Positions 53,860 through 64,000 of a stretch of 64,000 bases of DNA are shown here, piece after piece. The notes beneath the pieces were generated by a model. That model was not told the origin of the DNA and searched no databases. It saw nothing but the letters and a program-made list of their open reading frames with translations. The DNA lies in contig JABANP010000150.1 of NCBI GenBank assembly GCA_013115135.1, positions 1 to 64,000 of the forward strand, in the 5' to 3' direction. The stretch's first letter is position 1. Every line of letters starts with the position of its first letter. Position numbers and translations under genes: made by a program. The stretch is from Perkinsus olseni (lineage: Eukaryota; Perkinsozoa; Perkinsida; Perkinsidae).

Positions 53860-56763
53860 ATGAGATCAAAGCGAGCTTTACTCCGCCATGTGGGGCTGCT
53901 GTCTGCTGCCTCCGTCATCGCTCTCACACTATCCAGGGGCCAGCCGGTCCGAAGATACCCCAACCATGGAGCGAACGTAAGAGGTTAACCTATCGTCAAA
54001 AGATACGCCCAAAAGATTCGTTTAGCAGCCCCCTGGGTGAGATCAGCGCTGCTGTTGAAGGGAAGCTGCAGGAGACCATCAGCCTGTTGGTGGACCAGAA
54101 AATAGCTGAGGAGCTCGAGGTAAACTAAGATACGCTTTTTAGAAATCTTCGCTGTGCGCAAGTCTCGGAATGGTTAGGGGTTGAAGGAGGAAAATGCCCG
54201 TCTGCGCGAGAAAGTTGAGGAGCTGGATGATAACCGAAGGTACACTTGCATATCTTGGGTTGAAGCGAGGAAGATACAAAATAGGTCAAGGTGACAGCCT
54301 TCGAATTCTCAGGGCGCTCGAGGAAGACTCCAACCGGCGACACTTGTACTTGAGTGAATCGCAGCGGACCGACACCATCACAGGGGAGCTAATGAGCACC
54401 ATGTGGAGGATCCTAACAGGCGCCATGATCATGTTTATGCAGGTGGGACGACGACTGCTGCTTCCGATCCAGTACCACACTTCGCCCTCCTCAGGCCGGT
54501 TTCGCTATGCTGGAGGCTGGCTCGGTGAGGGTCTACAACGTCCAAGCTATCCTTATGAAGAATCTTTTAGACGTCTGCATCAGTAACTAGCATCAACCTA
54601 AGATACGCCCTCACTTAGCGCTTATCAGGCCCAATGATTTGGTGGCTGATGGGCTGGGGCCTCGCCTTGGGTTACACAACCGACCCTGTTACCGGCGAGC
54701 TCACCAGTGGCTCCCAGTTCAGTGGTAACCGAAAGGTCCCGGGTTCGAATCCCCGCGACGACACCATCCAATCTCAGGTGGGAGTGGTTATGCTGGTACT
54801 GGCCTTACTGAGTACTGCGTTGAATTCGACCCGGCCACCGGAGACTGCATCGACAACGCGCCGGCGCCCCTCGGCAGACCCAAGTTCAGCCCGGACGAGT
54901 TCTTCTTCTTCTGGACATTCTCCGCAGCTGCTTCGACCATCGTCAGTGGTGGTGTCGCCGAACGAGTAACGACAATCCTCCATCATCTAATTTCGTGGCG
55001 CGTGACGATTCACTCTATCAGGTCCGCTGCTCCTCCTACTTCCTCTTCTCCTCCCTCATGTCTGGGTTCATCTACCCCGTCCTGGTCGCCTGGCTCTGGA
55101 GCGGCCACGGATGGCTCAGCAAACCAGCCGACGGAATCGACGCGAGCTTCTATGATTTCGCCGGTAGCAATCCCCTCCTCGAAAGCCGCTGAACAGAAGC
55201 GTCTGATACCTCAGGGTCGGGTGTGGTCCATTTGACCGGAGGCATCGCAGCCTTGGTTGGAGCTAAGATACTCGGCCCGAGGAAGGGACGCTTCGACGAA
55301 ATGGTGGACCAGACAGAGTTCGTTCCGCATTCAATACCCCTAATTGTGCTTGGTAAGCCGTAGGTCCCGGGTTCGATCCCCAGGCCCTCCTATTTCAGGC
55401 ACCATGATCCTCTGGTTTGGATGGATCGGCTTCAACGCTGGATCCACCAGCACCTTCGAGTCCATCGTCGACTCCAACAAGGCCGCCCGTTCTGCCATGA
55501 ACACCGTCCTCTCGGGAGCCGCCGGTAGGATGCGCCCCTCCTTCGCCGCTGACAGCAGGCCCCTCCCTTCAGGTGGCTTCACACTCTTCATCATCCGTTT
55601 GGTCTTCTTCAACATGTACGACGTCGCCGGGGTCTGTAACGGCTGCCTGGCCGGGCTGGTGGGCTGCTCGGCTACCCTAGAGGGCTCTTACTGCTACTTC
55701 AGGTGTCCATCACTGCTGGGTCGGCTAACGTGACCTCATTCAGTGCCATCATCATTGGCATCATCGGTGGGTCCCTGTAAGTACATCAACTTATCATAAG
55801 GAACTGAAGGAGTTTTTATCAGCTACCAGACAGCTTCCCGCATGGTTGCCCAACGTCGCATTGACGATCCGATCGACGCCTTCGCCGTCCACGGCATGGG
55901 TGGCATCTGGGGTTCCATCGCCTGCGTCCTCTTCGACTACGGCAGCGGATTCAGGTTAACAGCAACAAGGGTGTTGGCCTACTGCCCATTCCCCTTCTTT
56001 CAGTGTATTCAGTCAAGGTGAAATCACCCGGATCGGACCTAACAACTACGAAGCCGCTGTTAGCGTCGGCACTCAGCTCGGGGTAACAACCTAAGATACG
56101 CCTCACCGGGACGATAGTCGTCTGGGATGATCCGCGCATTTCCGAGGAGTCGCGGAATTATACGAGGCACGAGTGAAACGGTTGCAGCCTTGAAGAGGTT
56201 GACCCTTGCATTTCACAGTTGTAAAAGATACTTCATTTCTACTGGGGATAAATATCTTTACCGTAAAAGTCTTTTCATAGTGGAAACGGAATTATACCCG
56301 TCTGCCATGCTCGATTCTACGAGACACGTGAGGAACGTCTATCAACAACAGCGTTCATGATAAATTAGAATAATTTCATTGGAATCTTATTTTCTGTTTC
56401 TTGCCAGGTCAACATCCTCGGCATCCTAATGATTATACTATGGTCTGGTTTCTGGAGCTCCCTGGTCTTCCTCATCTTCCGAAGGGTAACCAATCTCCTC
56501 ATCGCCCCGTGGTCTTAATTTTCTTTTTCCAGTTCGACCTCCTCCACGCCACTGAAGAGAATGAAGTTTTCGCTCCCGACGACTACATGCAGTTCTCCTC
56601 GAGAAGGAAGCCCGGGGCCGTCCACCCCGATGACGTATCGGATTTCTCTGAAGGGAAGTCTAACAAATCCAGGGTGTCCGACTCCAACAGAAACAACAAC
56701 AGTCGGGCGTTGAAGGAGATGATTGACGGGTCGAGAGAGGAGTTGGATAATGGTGATGATTAG
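53860..56763 (+). CDS. AMT: Ammonium transporter (AMT/Mep/Rh family)
   Basis: Sixteen exons: 53860-53976 (uncertain), 54029-54119, 54178-54239, 54313-54442, 54495-54582, 54629-54724, 54778-54965, 55022-55163, 55215-55352, 55399-55524, 55573-55658, 55703-55776, 55823-55954, 56004-56082, 56408-56485, 56533-56763; about 618 residues. Moves ammonium across a membrane. Hallmarks: MFMQAGFAMLEAG, NLLDVCI, SGYAGTGLTEYC, WTFSAAASTIVSGGVAER, LTGGIAALVGAKILGPR, LGTMILWFGWIGFNAGS, and DDPIDAFAVHGMGGIWG with the pore His. Before TM1 it carries an unusual N-terminal extension with a coiled coil (EENARLREKVEELDDN). Introns are mostly 43-74 bases. Two hold tRNA-like sequence, one M1, several M2. Frame at exon 2 needs one C of five removed. 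Confidence 0.93.
54591..54614 (+). repeat. M2 repeat in AMT intron
   Basis: CATCAACCTAAGATACGCCC then TCAC, inside the 46-base intron 54583-54628. Confidence 0.8.
54706..54766 (+). other. tRNA-like element across an AMT exon-intron junction (sense)
   Basis: CCCAGTTCAGTGGTAACC (A-box) then CCCGGGTTCGAATCCCCG (perfect B-box). The donor is inside the D-loop, exon ...TTCAGTG then GTAACCGAAAGG; the intron 54725-54777 ends CAATCTCAG. Exons on both sides are conserved AMT (SQFSG / GSGYAGTGL). Confidence 0.8.
54988..55007 (+). repeat. M1 repeat in AMT intron
   Basis: Exact TAATTTCGTGGCGCGTGACG within the 56-base intron 54966-55021, between GGVAER and VRCSSYF. Confidence 0.95.
55357..55387 (+). other. 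tRNA-like 3' half forming an AMT intron (sense)
   Basis: Intron 55353-55398 (46 bases): GTAAGCCGTAGGTCCCGGGT then TCGATCCCCAGG, ending TATTTCAG. The T-arm/B-box fills the intron; the D-arm is missing. Confidence 0.75.
56086..56107 (+). repeat. M2 repeat in AMT intron
   Basis: AACAACCTAAGATACGCCTC then ACC, right after the donor GTAAC of intron 56083-56407. Confidence 0.8.
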
Positions 56764-57239
56764 TACAGATGCTGTTGCCAGAGATCAGTACCATTACCAC
56801 CTTATTAACCATGTTCGACGATAATACGCTGTACACAATCGTTGTGAAGAGAACAAGGCGGCTTCAGTTTAAAGGTGTTAATAACGACCACCTCGCTAAC
56901 GACCATTTCGGAGAGTTATGTAGAAAACAAGCGCAACGGAAACCAAGTGAGGGAGTTGTCATGAATAGTCTATCCGTTAGGAAACGAAAAAGGATCAGCA
57001 TCAGTTGCTCTATCAGCAGGACTGAAAAGATCTCTCACTGCCAATAATAATCCGTCTGCTGTACATTTGAAATGCGCGAGTTTTCTAACACGGGGTTGGA
57101 ACAAGTCGCCGCGCCGTCAGCGGTGAGAACCCCTCCCCGCCTCAACAGCCCATCGCCCATCCCTCAGCCCGATCGATACTGGACAACGCAACCTCTGCCA
57201 TTACTACCCTGGTAGTAGTAGTAGTACGTGTAGCAATTT
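56764..57239. other. Convergent 3' flanks, no gene recognised
   Basis: A 92-codon ORF at 56769 lacks motifs. A GTAGTAGTAGTA run sits near 57212. Confidence 0.4.
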
Positions 57240-57530
57240 ACTTCTTAGATTGCTTCCCTCCACCGGACTTCTTCCGCTGCGAGGATCCCTTTCTCTTCAT
57301 CGCCTTGGCCGACCCCAACAGTTGCTTATCAACCTGTCAGCCACGTACCACACCTTCACCTACTCGCACCTCTTTCTACCTTAACAACGCTCGGCCGAGC
57401 TCCGCCGCCCAGACCCAGATCCGTGCTGCCCTGCGCCGCATTGGTCTGAGTGGCTTCTGCCGCCAACTGGGCCTCCATCACTCGCTGCCGAGTACCGCCG
57501 ATTCTCTGAAAAGCTCCAAGTAAACATATC
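57240..57530 (-). CDS. C-terminal exons of a small basic protein, unknown
   Basis: An upstream exon reads RQRVMEAQLAAEATQTNAAQ and LGLGGGARPSVVK with a GTAGAAAG donor; the last exon reads MKRKGSSQRKKSGGGKQSKK and stops at about 57240. Lys-rich tails are common in nucleolar and ribosome-associated proteins, but no family is recognised. Confidence 0.35.
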
Positions 57531-57896
57531 CCTATGCCTTTCAAAAATCTATTAGGCTAGTCACGTGCTTGAAAATACCATATTACCGAGTTGAGACAGG
57601 GAATTGGCGGTAGCGTCGAAGTAGGAACATGAAGCTCGCGAATTGAGGAGCCATTTTACCGGCCAGCCTCGAGTGAGGAATTTAATTCCGCGGATAAAGC
57701 CCTCCAGCTGTGTACTAAGAAGACCGAACCAGCTGGTGACTGGAAGAGATTTTGAAGACCAGTATTCTTTATTATTGGCGTGACAGCAGCGGGGCTCTTT
57801 GGGCTGAGAGACGTGGCGATTGCACCATGTACAGCATGATTTTCAGAGGAAAGCTTCTACCGATTAAGACCCTCAATTTCCAAGATAATTCACTAC
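57531..57896. other. Intergenic or intronic, no gene seen
   Basis: No ORF with recognisable motifs. May hold further exons of the small basic protein that starts at 58004. Confidence 0.3.
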
Positions 57897-58004
57897 ATGC
57901 ATGATCTTATCAGCCACTGATCTCGCCTTCCCCTGCTTCGGTTTGTTGACCCTCTGGGTGGCGGACTTGCCGGACTTCTTCTTCCCGAGGGGCTTCTGTA
58001 CCAT
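57897..58004 (-). CDS. First exon of a small Lys-rich protein
   Basis: 36 codons from ATG 58004: MVQKPLGKKKSGKSATQRVN, ending SVADKIMH at a GTAGTG donor. The pattern resembles the short DUF2462/C19orf53-like nucleolar proteins, but this is weak. Downstream exons not found. Confidence 0.4.
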
Positions 58005-58636
58005 CACCAACAAAGTAGAATCGCTACAGCCAGGCACACATCCCCCGATCAACCCAACCACCAACCATCCCTCAGGAAACCACACCCTCCGATGTTGTTG
58101 TCGATTCCGAAGGCTCTCCCTCCTCCTCGTCATCATCGCTCTCATCCTCACTCGGGCCGAACACGACGAAACGAATGATCCGAATTATCAAGTAAATATA
58201 CCTGCGAAGGAGCAAACATCACACTGCTCCGTCGGCTGATGACGGTCATGGCGGCTCTGAGGGGACCGTCGCTGCCCTCTCATTTTGCCACAGTGTATCC
58301 CCGCTGCATTCTGAGGCCCGTCGGAACTGGATCGGCGGATCTGGGGTTCACTCCACCACTATGCTCTACTCCCAAACATGCCCCTCAGCTTTGCACGCCT
58401 ATGCTCGGCAAAGGATTGAGACCGACAAGAGCCTCCCCTACGACTAGCCCTCTACTCACTCTAACTGCATGTTGGTGGCGACACATGTAGCTCGGCAGAT
58501 GGCGGCAAATGTATGATACTCGCCTTCGGTTGGATCGAGGTAGTTCAATACTCGAAGATTAGCCGACAGGGGCAACTGAAAAACCGCAGTGATCAACGGG
58601 GGAAATGCAATCGAATTTGGAAAAAAATCGGAAAAT
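58005..58636. other. Intergenic, no gene recognised
   Basis: Both strands have short ORFs (longest 112 codons at 57901 +, antisense to the basic exon). None has a recognisable motif. Confidence 0.35.
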
Positions 58637-59005
58637 CTAATTTACTTCGGAGAAAAATCCATCATGACAGAATCCCTCCTGCTCCTCCTCCTCAGCGGAG
58701 CTCTCGTCTGTTGCACGCTTCAACCTCGGATGCGCCTCCAATTTCCTCTGCACTGCCGCTGCCACTCGAACTGTCGTAGCTTCCCCTTCCGAAGCGGCTA
58801 CATTGCCAGCCATCAAGCGACAGGCACTTACCTACAGAATTTCGTGGCGCGTGACGCAGAAGGGGCCCTGTAATACCACATTACGCGTTTCTCCTGTCCA
58901 GTCCGTGTCGGCCTCCTCCCCAGCAGAGACATCCGCTCGACTCAGCATGTCAATAACTTCCTCCGCGAGGTTATCTATCCGCTCGGCAGATTCCGGTTTT
59001 TCCAT
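58637..59005 (-). CDS. Small acidic protein, unknown
   Basis: Two exons, 58880-59005 (42 codons, MEKPESAERIDNLAEEVIDM) and 58637-58831 (RLMAGNVAASEGEATTVRVA, then an EEEEQEGF stretch), total 106 residues. The 48-base intron 58832-58879 contains M1. No family recognised. Confidence 0.5.
58838..58856 (+). repeat. M1 repeat near the acceptor of a short intron
   Basis: AATTTCGTGGCGCGTGACG on the plus strand. On the gene (minus) strand it reads CGTCACGCGCCACGAAATT followed by CTGTAG acceptor. Confidence 0.9.
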
Positions 59006-59392
59006 CAGAATTAAAGATAACTGCCATCAAGCTCCGCAGAATCCCTCAACTGCCCCTCCCCAACGCAACCCAGCACAACGCTGAACAACACTAGTTCCTT
59101 CACGCATGCTGCACACGACCGAAACTCTCCTCGCTTCATTCAAACGACGCTCAACCTCCTCCCTAAAAATAGCGATTAATCCACGTGGGTTCACATTCCC
59201 GACTCCCCGGTACTACCGCAGGCCTGTCCACGCCGAAACACTCCCCCGGCTCCAACAGAGGATACCGAGCGGCGACCTCACTGTCCTTCATGAAGCCAGG
59301 GGTAAGCGCTATAAGATCGATACTGATCCGGATAGTACCTGAAAGCCAGCCGGCGTGCTTCGCTCCGCCTACTCAGCCGTGCCTTTTTTCCA

Positions 59393-61192
<1,800 letters not shown>

Positions 61193-61858
61193 ATTCATCG
61201 CCACCACACGCGGACTTCCTCACTACACTCACGACGGTATCGTACTTCTGCCTCACCCCAGCCGAGCTCAGCAACGGAGCGCCAACTTCCTCCTTCAACC
61301 GGCTGGCGACCACGTGTGGCGGCGGAGGCGCTGCAGCACTGCCGACAGCCATCACTGACACGACCAACCGTCCCGTATTGAGAAGATAATGAACACAAGA
61401 GGGTGGTAGTGGTAGCCAGAGACTTTCGCTTGAAATGGTCGAGGGTTGGTATTATTATCTTATTCGCTCCTCCAGTTGCCGTTGCTGTTGTCGACCTGAC
61501 AGGAGACCGTCCTCGACCACAGACAAAGCAACTTGTACTATTACCACAACGACTGGTAGAACGGTCGGGACGACCGCGTGACCAGTGGACCTTACTGCTG
61601 TTGCTTCGACGACGGGCCATCAGGGCTGCTACATCATCATCATCCACTGGAATTGTAAAAAGAGAGAGGGAAATTGTTGTTAAGGCAAAGTCAGAAGGAG
61701 TAGTAGTAGCGGAGAATATCACAACGACGGCGTAAACGACGAAGGAGAAGAAGGAGACAGAGTAACACCAACTACACATACATCAGACCACAGCAATGAT
61801 GATGAGAAGAAGATAACAATTAGTCGACATAGAAAGCCAGGCAAATATCTTCCAATCA
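61193..61858. other. 5' flank of MAPK / 3' flank of next gene
   Basis: Contains a 194-codon minus ORF (61195-61779) rich in Ser/Thr/Arg with trinucleotide-like runs. It may be leader or chance; no motif seen. Confidence 0.35.
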
Positions 61859-64000
61859 TCATGCCTTTACTGTAGTAGAGGTAGTAGCCGTAGCCTTATC
61901 CCCTTTACTAGCCGTTGCCGTCTTCTTGGCCGCAGCAGCAGCGGTGGTGGTGGGTGATGATGGTGCATGGAACCATTCCCTATTGGGAGTCTTGCGGAAC
62001 ACACCCTCACCGAGTTGCCTTTCAATCTGATGATAATAATGATGATAGCGTTGTAGATGTTTGTGAGTATCCTACCTTGACCATGGCATCAGGCTTGTAC
62101 AGGGCTGATGCCTTCATGCCGTCACAGATGGCCTCTATCTCCTTACGAGTGTATTTACGATAGTCATAGCTGTATTTAGTCTCATCACCGGTGATGTCCG
62201 GATACTTCTCCTGAAGGGAGGAAATGCTACCAACACGATGATAACCTCTATATGCTACTACTACCAACACGATGATAACCTCTATATGCTACTACTACTA
62301 CCAACACGATGATAACCTCTATATGCTACTACTACTACCAACACGATGATAACCTCTATATGCTACTACTACTACCAACACGATGATAACCTCTATATGC
62401 TACTACTACTACCAACACGATGATAACCTCTATATGCTACTACTACTACCAACACGATGATAACCTCTATATGCTACTACTACTACCAACACGATGATAA
62501 CCTCTATATGCTACTACTACTACCAACACGATGATAACCTCTATATGCTACTACTACTACCAACACGATGATAACCTCTATATGCTACTACTACTACCAA
62601 CACGATGATAACCTCTATATGCTACTACTACCAACACGATGATAACCTCTATATGCTACTACTACTACCAACACGATGATAACCTCTATATGCTACTACT
62701 ACTACCAACACGATGATAACCTCTATATGCTACTACTACTACCAACACGATGATAACCTCTATATGCTACTACTACTACCAACACGATGATAACCTCTAT
62801 ATGCTACTACTACTACCAACACGATGATAACCTCTATATGCTACTACTACTACCAACACGATGATAACCTCTATATGCTACTACTACTACCAACACGATG
62901 ATAACCTCTATATGCTACTACTACTACCAACACGATGATAACCTCTATATGCTACTACTACTACCAACACGATGATAACCTCTATATGCTACTACTACTA
63001 CCAACACGATGATAACCTCTATATGCTACTACTACTACCAACACGATGATAACCTCTATATGCTACTACTACTACCAACACGATGATAACCTCTATATGC
63101 TACTACTACTACCAACACGATGATAACCTCTATATGCTACTACTACTACCAACACGATGATAACCTCTATATGCTACTACTACCAACACGATGATAACCT
63201 CTATATGCTACTACTACTACCAACACGATGATAACCTCTATATGCTACTACTACTACCAACACGATGATAACCTCTATATGCTACTACTACTACCAACAC
63301 GATAATTACCTTAATTTCCTTCTCCGACTCCGGCAGACTGGTCGGCCCCGCAGCAGGGCTCTTATGCTCCTGCGGTGGTGGAGTACTCAGACTGTAGGAC
63401 ACAATGGCAGAGTCCATCTCCACCGCAGACAGACCGCCCGAAGACATAACCTGCACATGAGGTAAGGAGGGAGGGAGGCTGCTCACGACGCACCTGTGGG
63501 GCGACGGGGGTCGCTGACTCAGGATACTTCAACCCGTATGATACCACTGCTGAGTCGACCTCTACCACCGATATCCTGCTGCCGTACTGAAGACGACAGC
63601 ACGTCAAGCGAGCACTACACAGAAGGCCCTTACCTGCTCGACTGGTCCATTCATACGCCTGTTGCCTTTTCCCTTTCCCTTGCCCTTACCCTTGCCTGAA
63701 GCGAACACATCATCGGGCAGACTCTCAAGCGTAGCTTCTACCCTTTCCCTTGCCCTTCCCTTTGCCGTGGTAGAATCCAAATTCGTCTACACCGGAATAG
63801 GGGTTGTAGAGGTTGTACCTTAGAAAGTAGCATAAAATTCTCAGCACAGAGTTCAAGTCCTCACCCTTGCTGGACAGTTTGCGGCTTACCGTAACCAAGA
63901 GCACCTACAGAGAGATGAAGCTTCACCGCGCCACGAAATTATGGACCTACTGGTAGGCGTTCGAGTGGCAGGCATCTGCTGCTGCTGTTTCTCGAGATCA
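61859..64000 (-). CDS. Gly/Lys-rich protein with tandem VDSA repeats (5' end outside window)
   Basis: Exons seen in gene order: GFYHGKGKGKGKG, KGKGKGKGNRRMNGPVEQ, a repeat pair RISVVEVDSAVVSYGL and LSAVEMDSAIVSYSL followed by PTSLPESEKEIK, then (after the minisatellite intron) KYPDITGDETKYSYDYRKY, EIEAICDGMKASALYKPDAM, and a last exon QLGEGVFRKTPNREWFHAP with a Thr/Ala/Lys tail to the stop at 61859-61861. Basic low-complexity ends suggest nucleic-acid binding, but no family is recognised. The 5' end is cut by the window edge. Confidence 0.6.
62225..63304 (-). repeat. 37-bp minisatellite, about 30 units, filling one intron
   Basis: Units contain (CTA)4 then CCAACACGATGATAACC and TCTATATG. I count 30 units by the phrase CAACACG from 62231 to 63295, nearly all exactly 37 bases. 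Three units (62231, 62598, 63150) lack one CTA and are 34 bases. On the gene strand the array begins at the donor GTAATTATCGTGTTGG and ends at CTCCCTTCAG, so the array is the intron. Confidence 0.95.
63923..63942 (-). repeat. M1 repeat in a 3'-edge intron
   Basis: The minus strand reads ATAATTTCGTGGCGCGGTGA within GTAGGTCC...CTCTCTGTAG, a plausible short intron of the Gly/Lys-rich gene. Confidence 0.8.

Noticed and set aside
55250..55275. Another M2 repeat (GCTAAGATACTCGG) in AMT
   Set aside because: It is coding: it translates as part of the conserved LVGAKILGPR motif.
61195..61779. 194-codon minus ORF as a real gene
   Set aside because: Composition is driven by trinucleotide-like runs, there are no motifs, and it lies directly 5' of the MAPK exon on the same strand; treated as flank.
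62022..63486. Repetitive protein encoded by the 37-bp array (VVVVAYRGYHRVG units)
   Set aside because: A 37-base unit shifts frame every repeat and includes TAG, and conserved exons flank the array with splice sites, so it is an intron.

Overview
The window is a eukaryotic nuclear segment. Most protein genes only make sense as chains of short exons separated by introns of roughly 45-150 bases with GT...AG ends. Genes are tightly packed on both strands, and TAA, TAG and TGA all act as stops. A flagellar dynein-assembly factor (DNAAF11/LRRC6) points to a flagellated protist. The gene content, the dinoflagellate-like eIF4E and the intron style lead me to an alveolate close to Perkinsus, but that assignment is inference.

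Layout. 1 to about 9.2 kb is a Ty3/gypsy-type LTR retrotransposon on the minus strand, with gag and pol overlapping in a -1 frame. It is studded throughout with the hexamer CTGGCC (GGCCAG in the element's sense). It sits head-to-head with an intact five-exon Ran GTPase gene (9274-10230). 10.5-25.4 kb holds a divergent kinase-like ORF, a four-member tandem family of secreted cysteine-containing proteins (two frameshifted, two intact) and a membrane protein. 26.7-28.1 kb is peptidyl-tRNA hydrolase 2. 28.1-36.9 kb is largely decayed duplicated sequence with one intact small secreted gene. 37-44.5 kb carries a membrane protein, an eIF4E, a coiled-coil gene and TIM44. 44.5-56.8 kb is dense with genes: an LRR protein, DNAAF11, a tail-anchored protein and a 16-exon ammonium transporter. 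57-64 kb has small basic and acidic proteins, a MAP kinase and the 3' part of a glycine/lysine-rich gene with a minisatellite-filled intron.

The strongest signal beyond the genes is what the introns are made of. At least eleven introns in seven genes contain tRNA-like sequence (A-box and/or T-arm/B-box) in sense or antisense orientation, sometimes making up nearly the whole intron. In two genes the donor site falls at the first base of the tRNA-like unit. A second, unrelated 20-bp repeat (TAATTTCGTGGCGCGTGACG and its complement, 12 copies) also concentrates in introns and can supply the donor GT. A third short repeat (around CCTAAGATACGCC) behaves the same way. Together these look like families of recently spread intron-forming or intron-colonising elements.

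Caveats: exon models come from reading conserved protein motifs and splice sites by eye. Several conserved genes show a single +1 base at a homopolymer, which may be assembly error.
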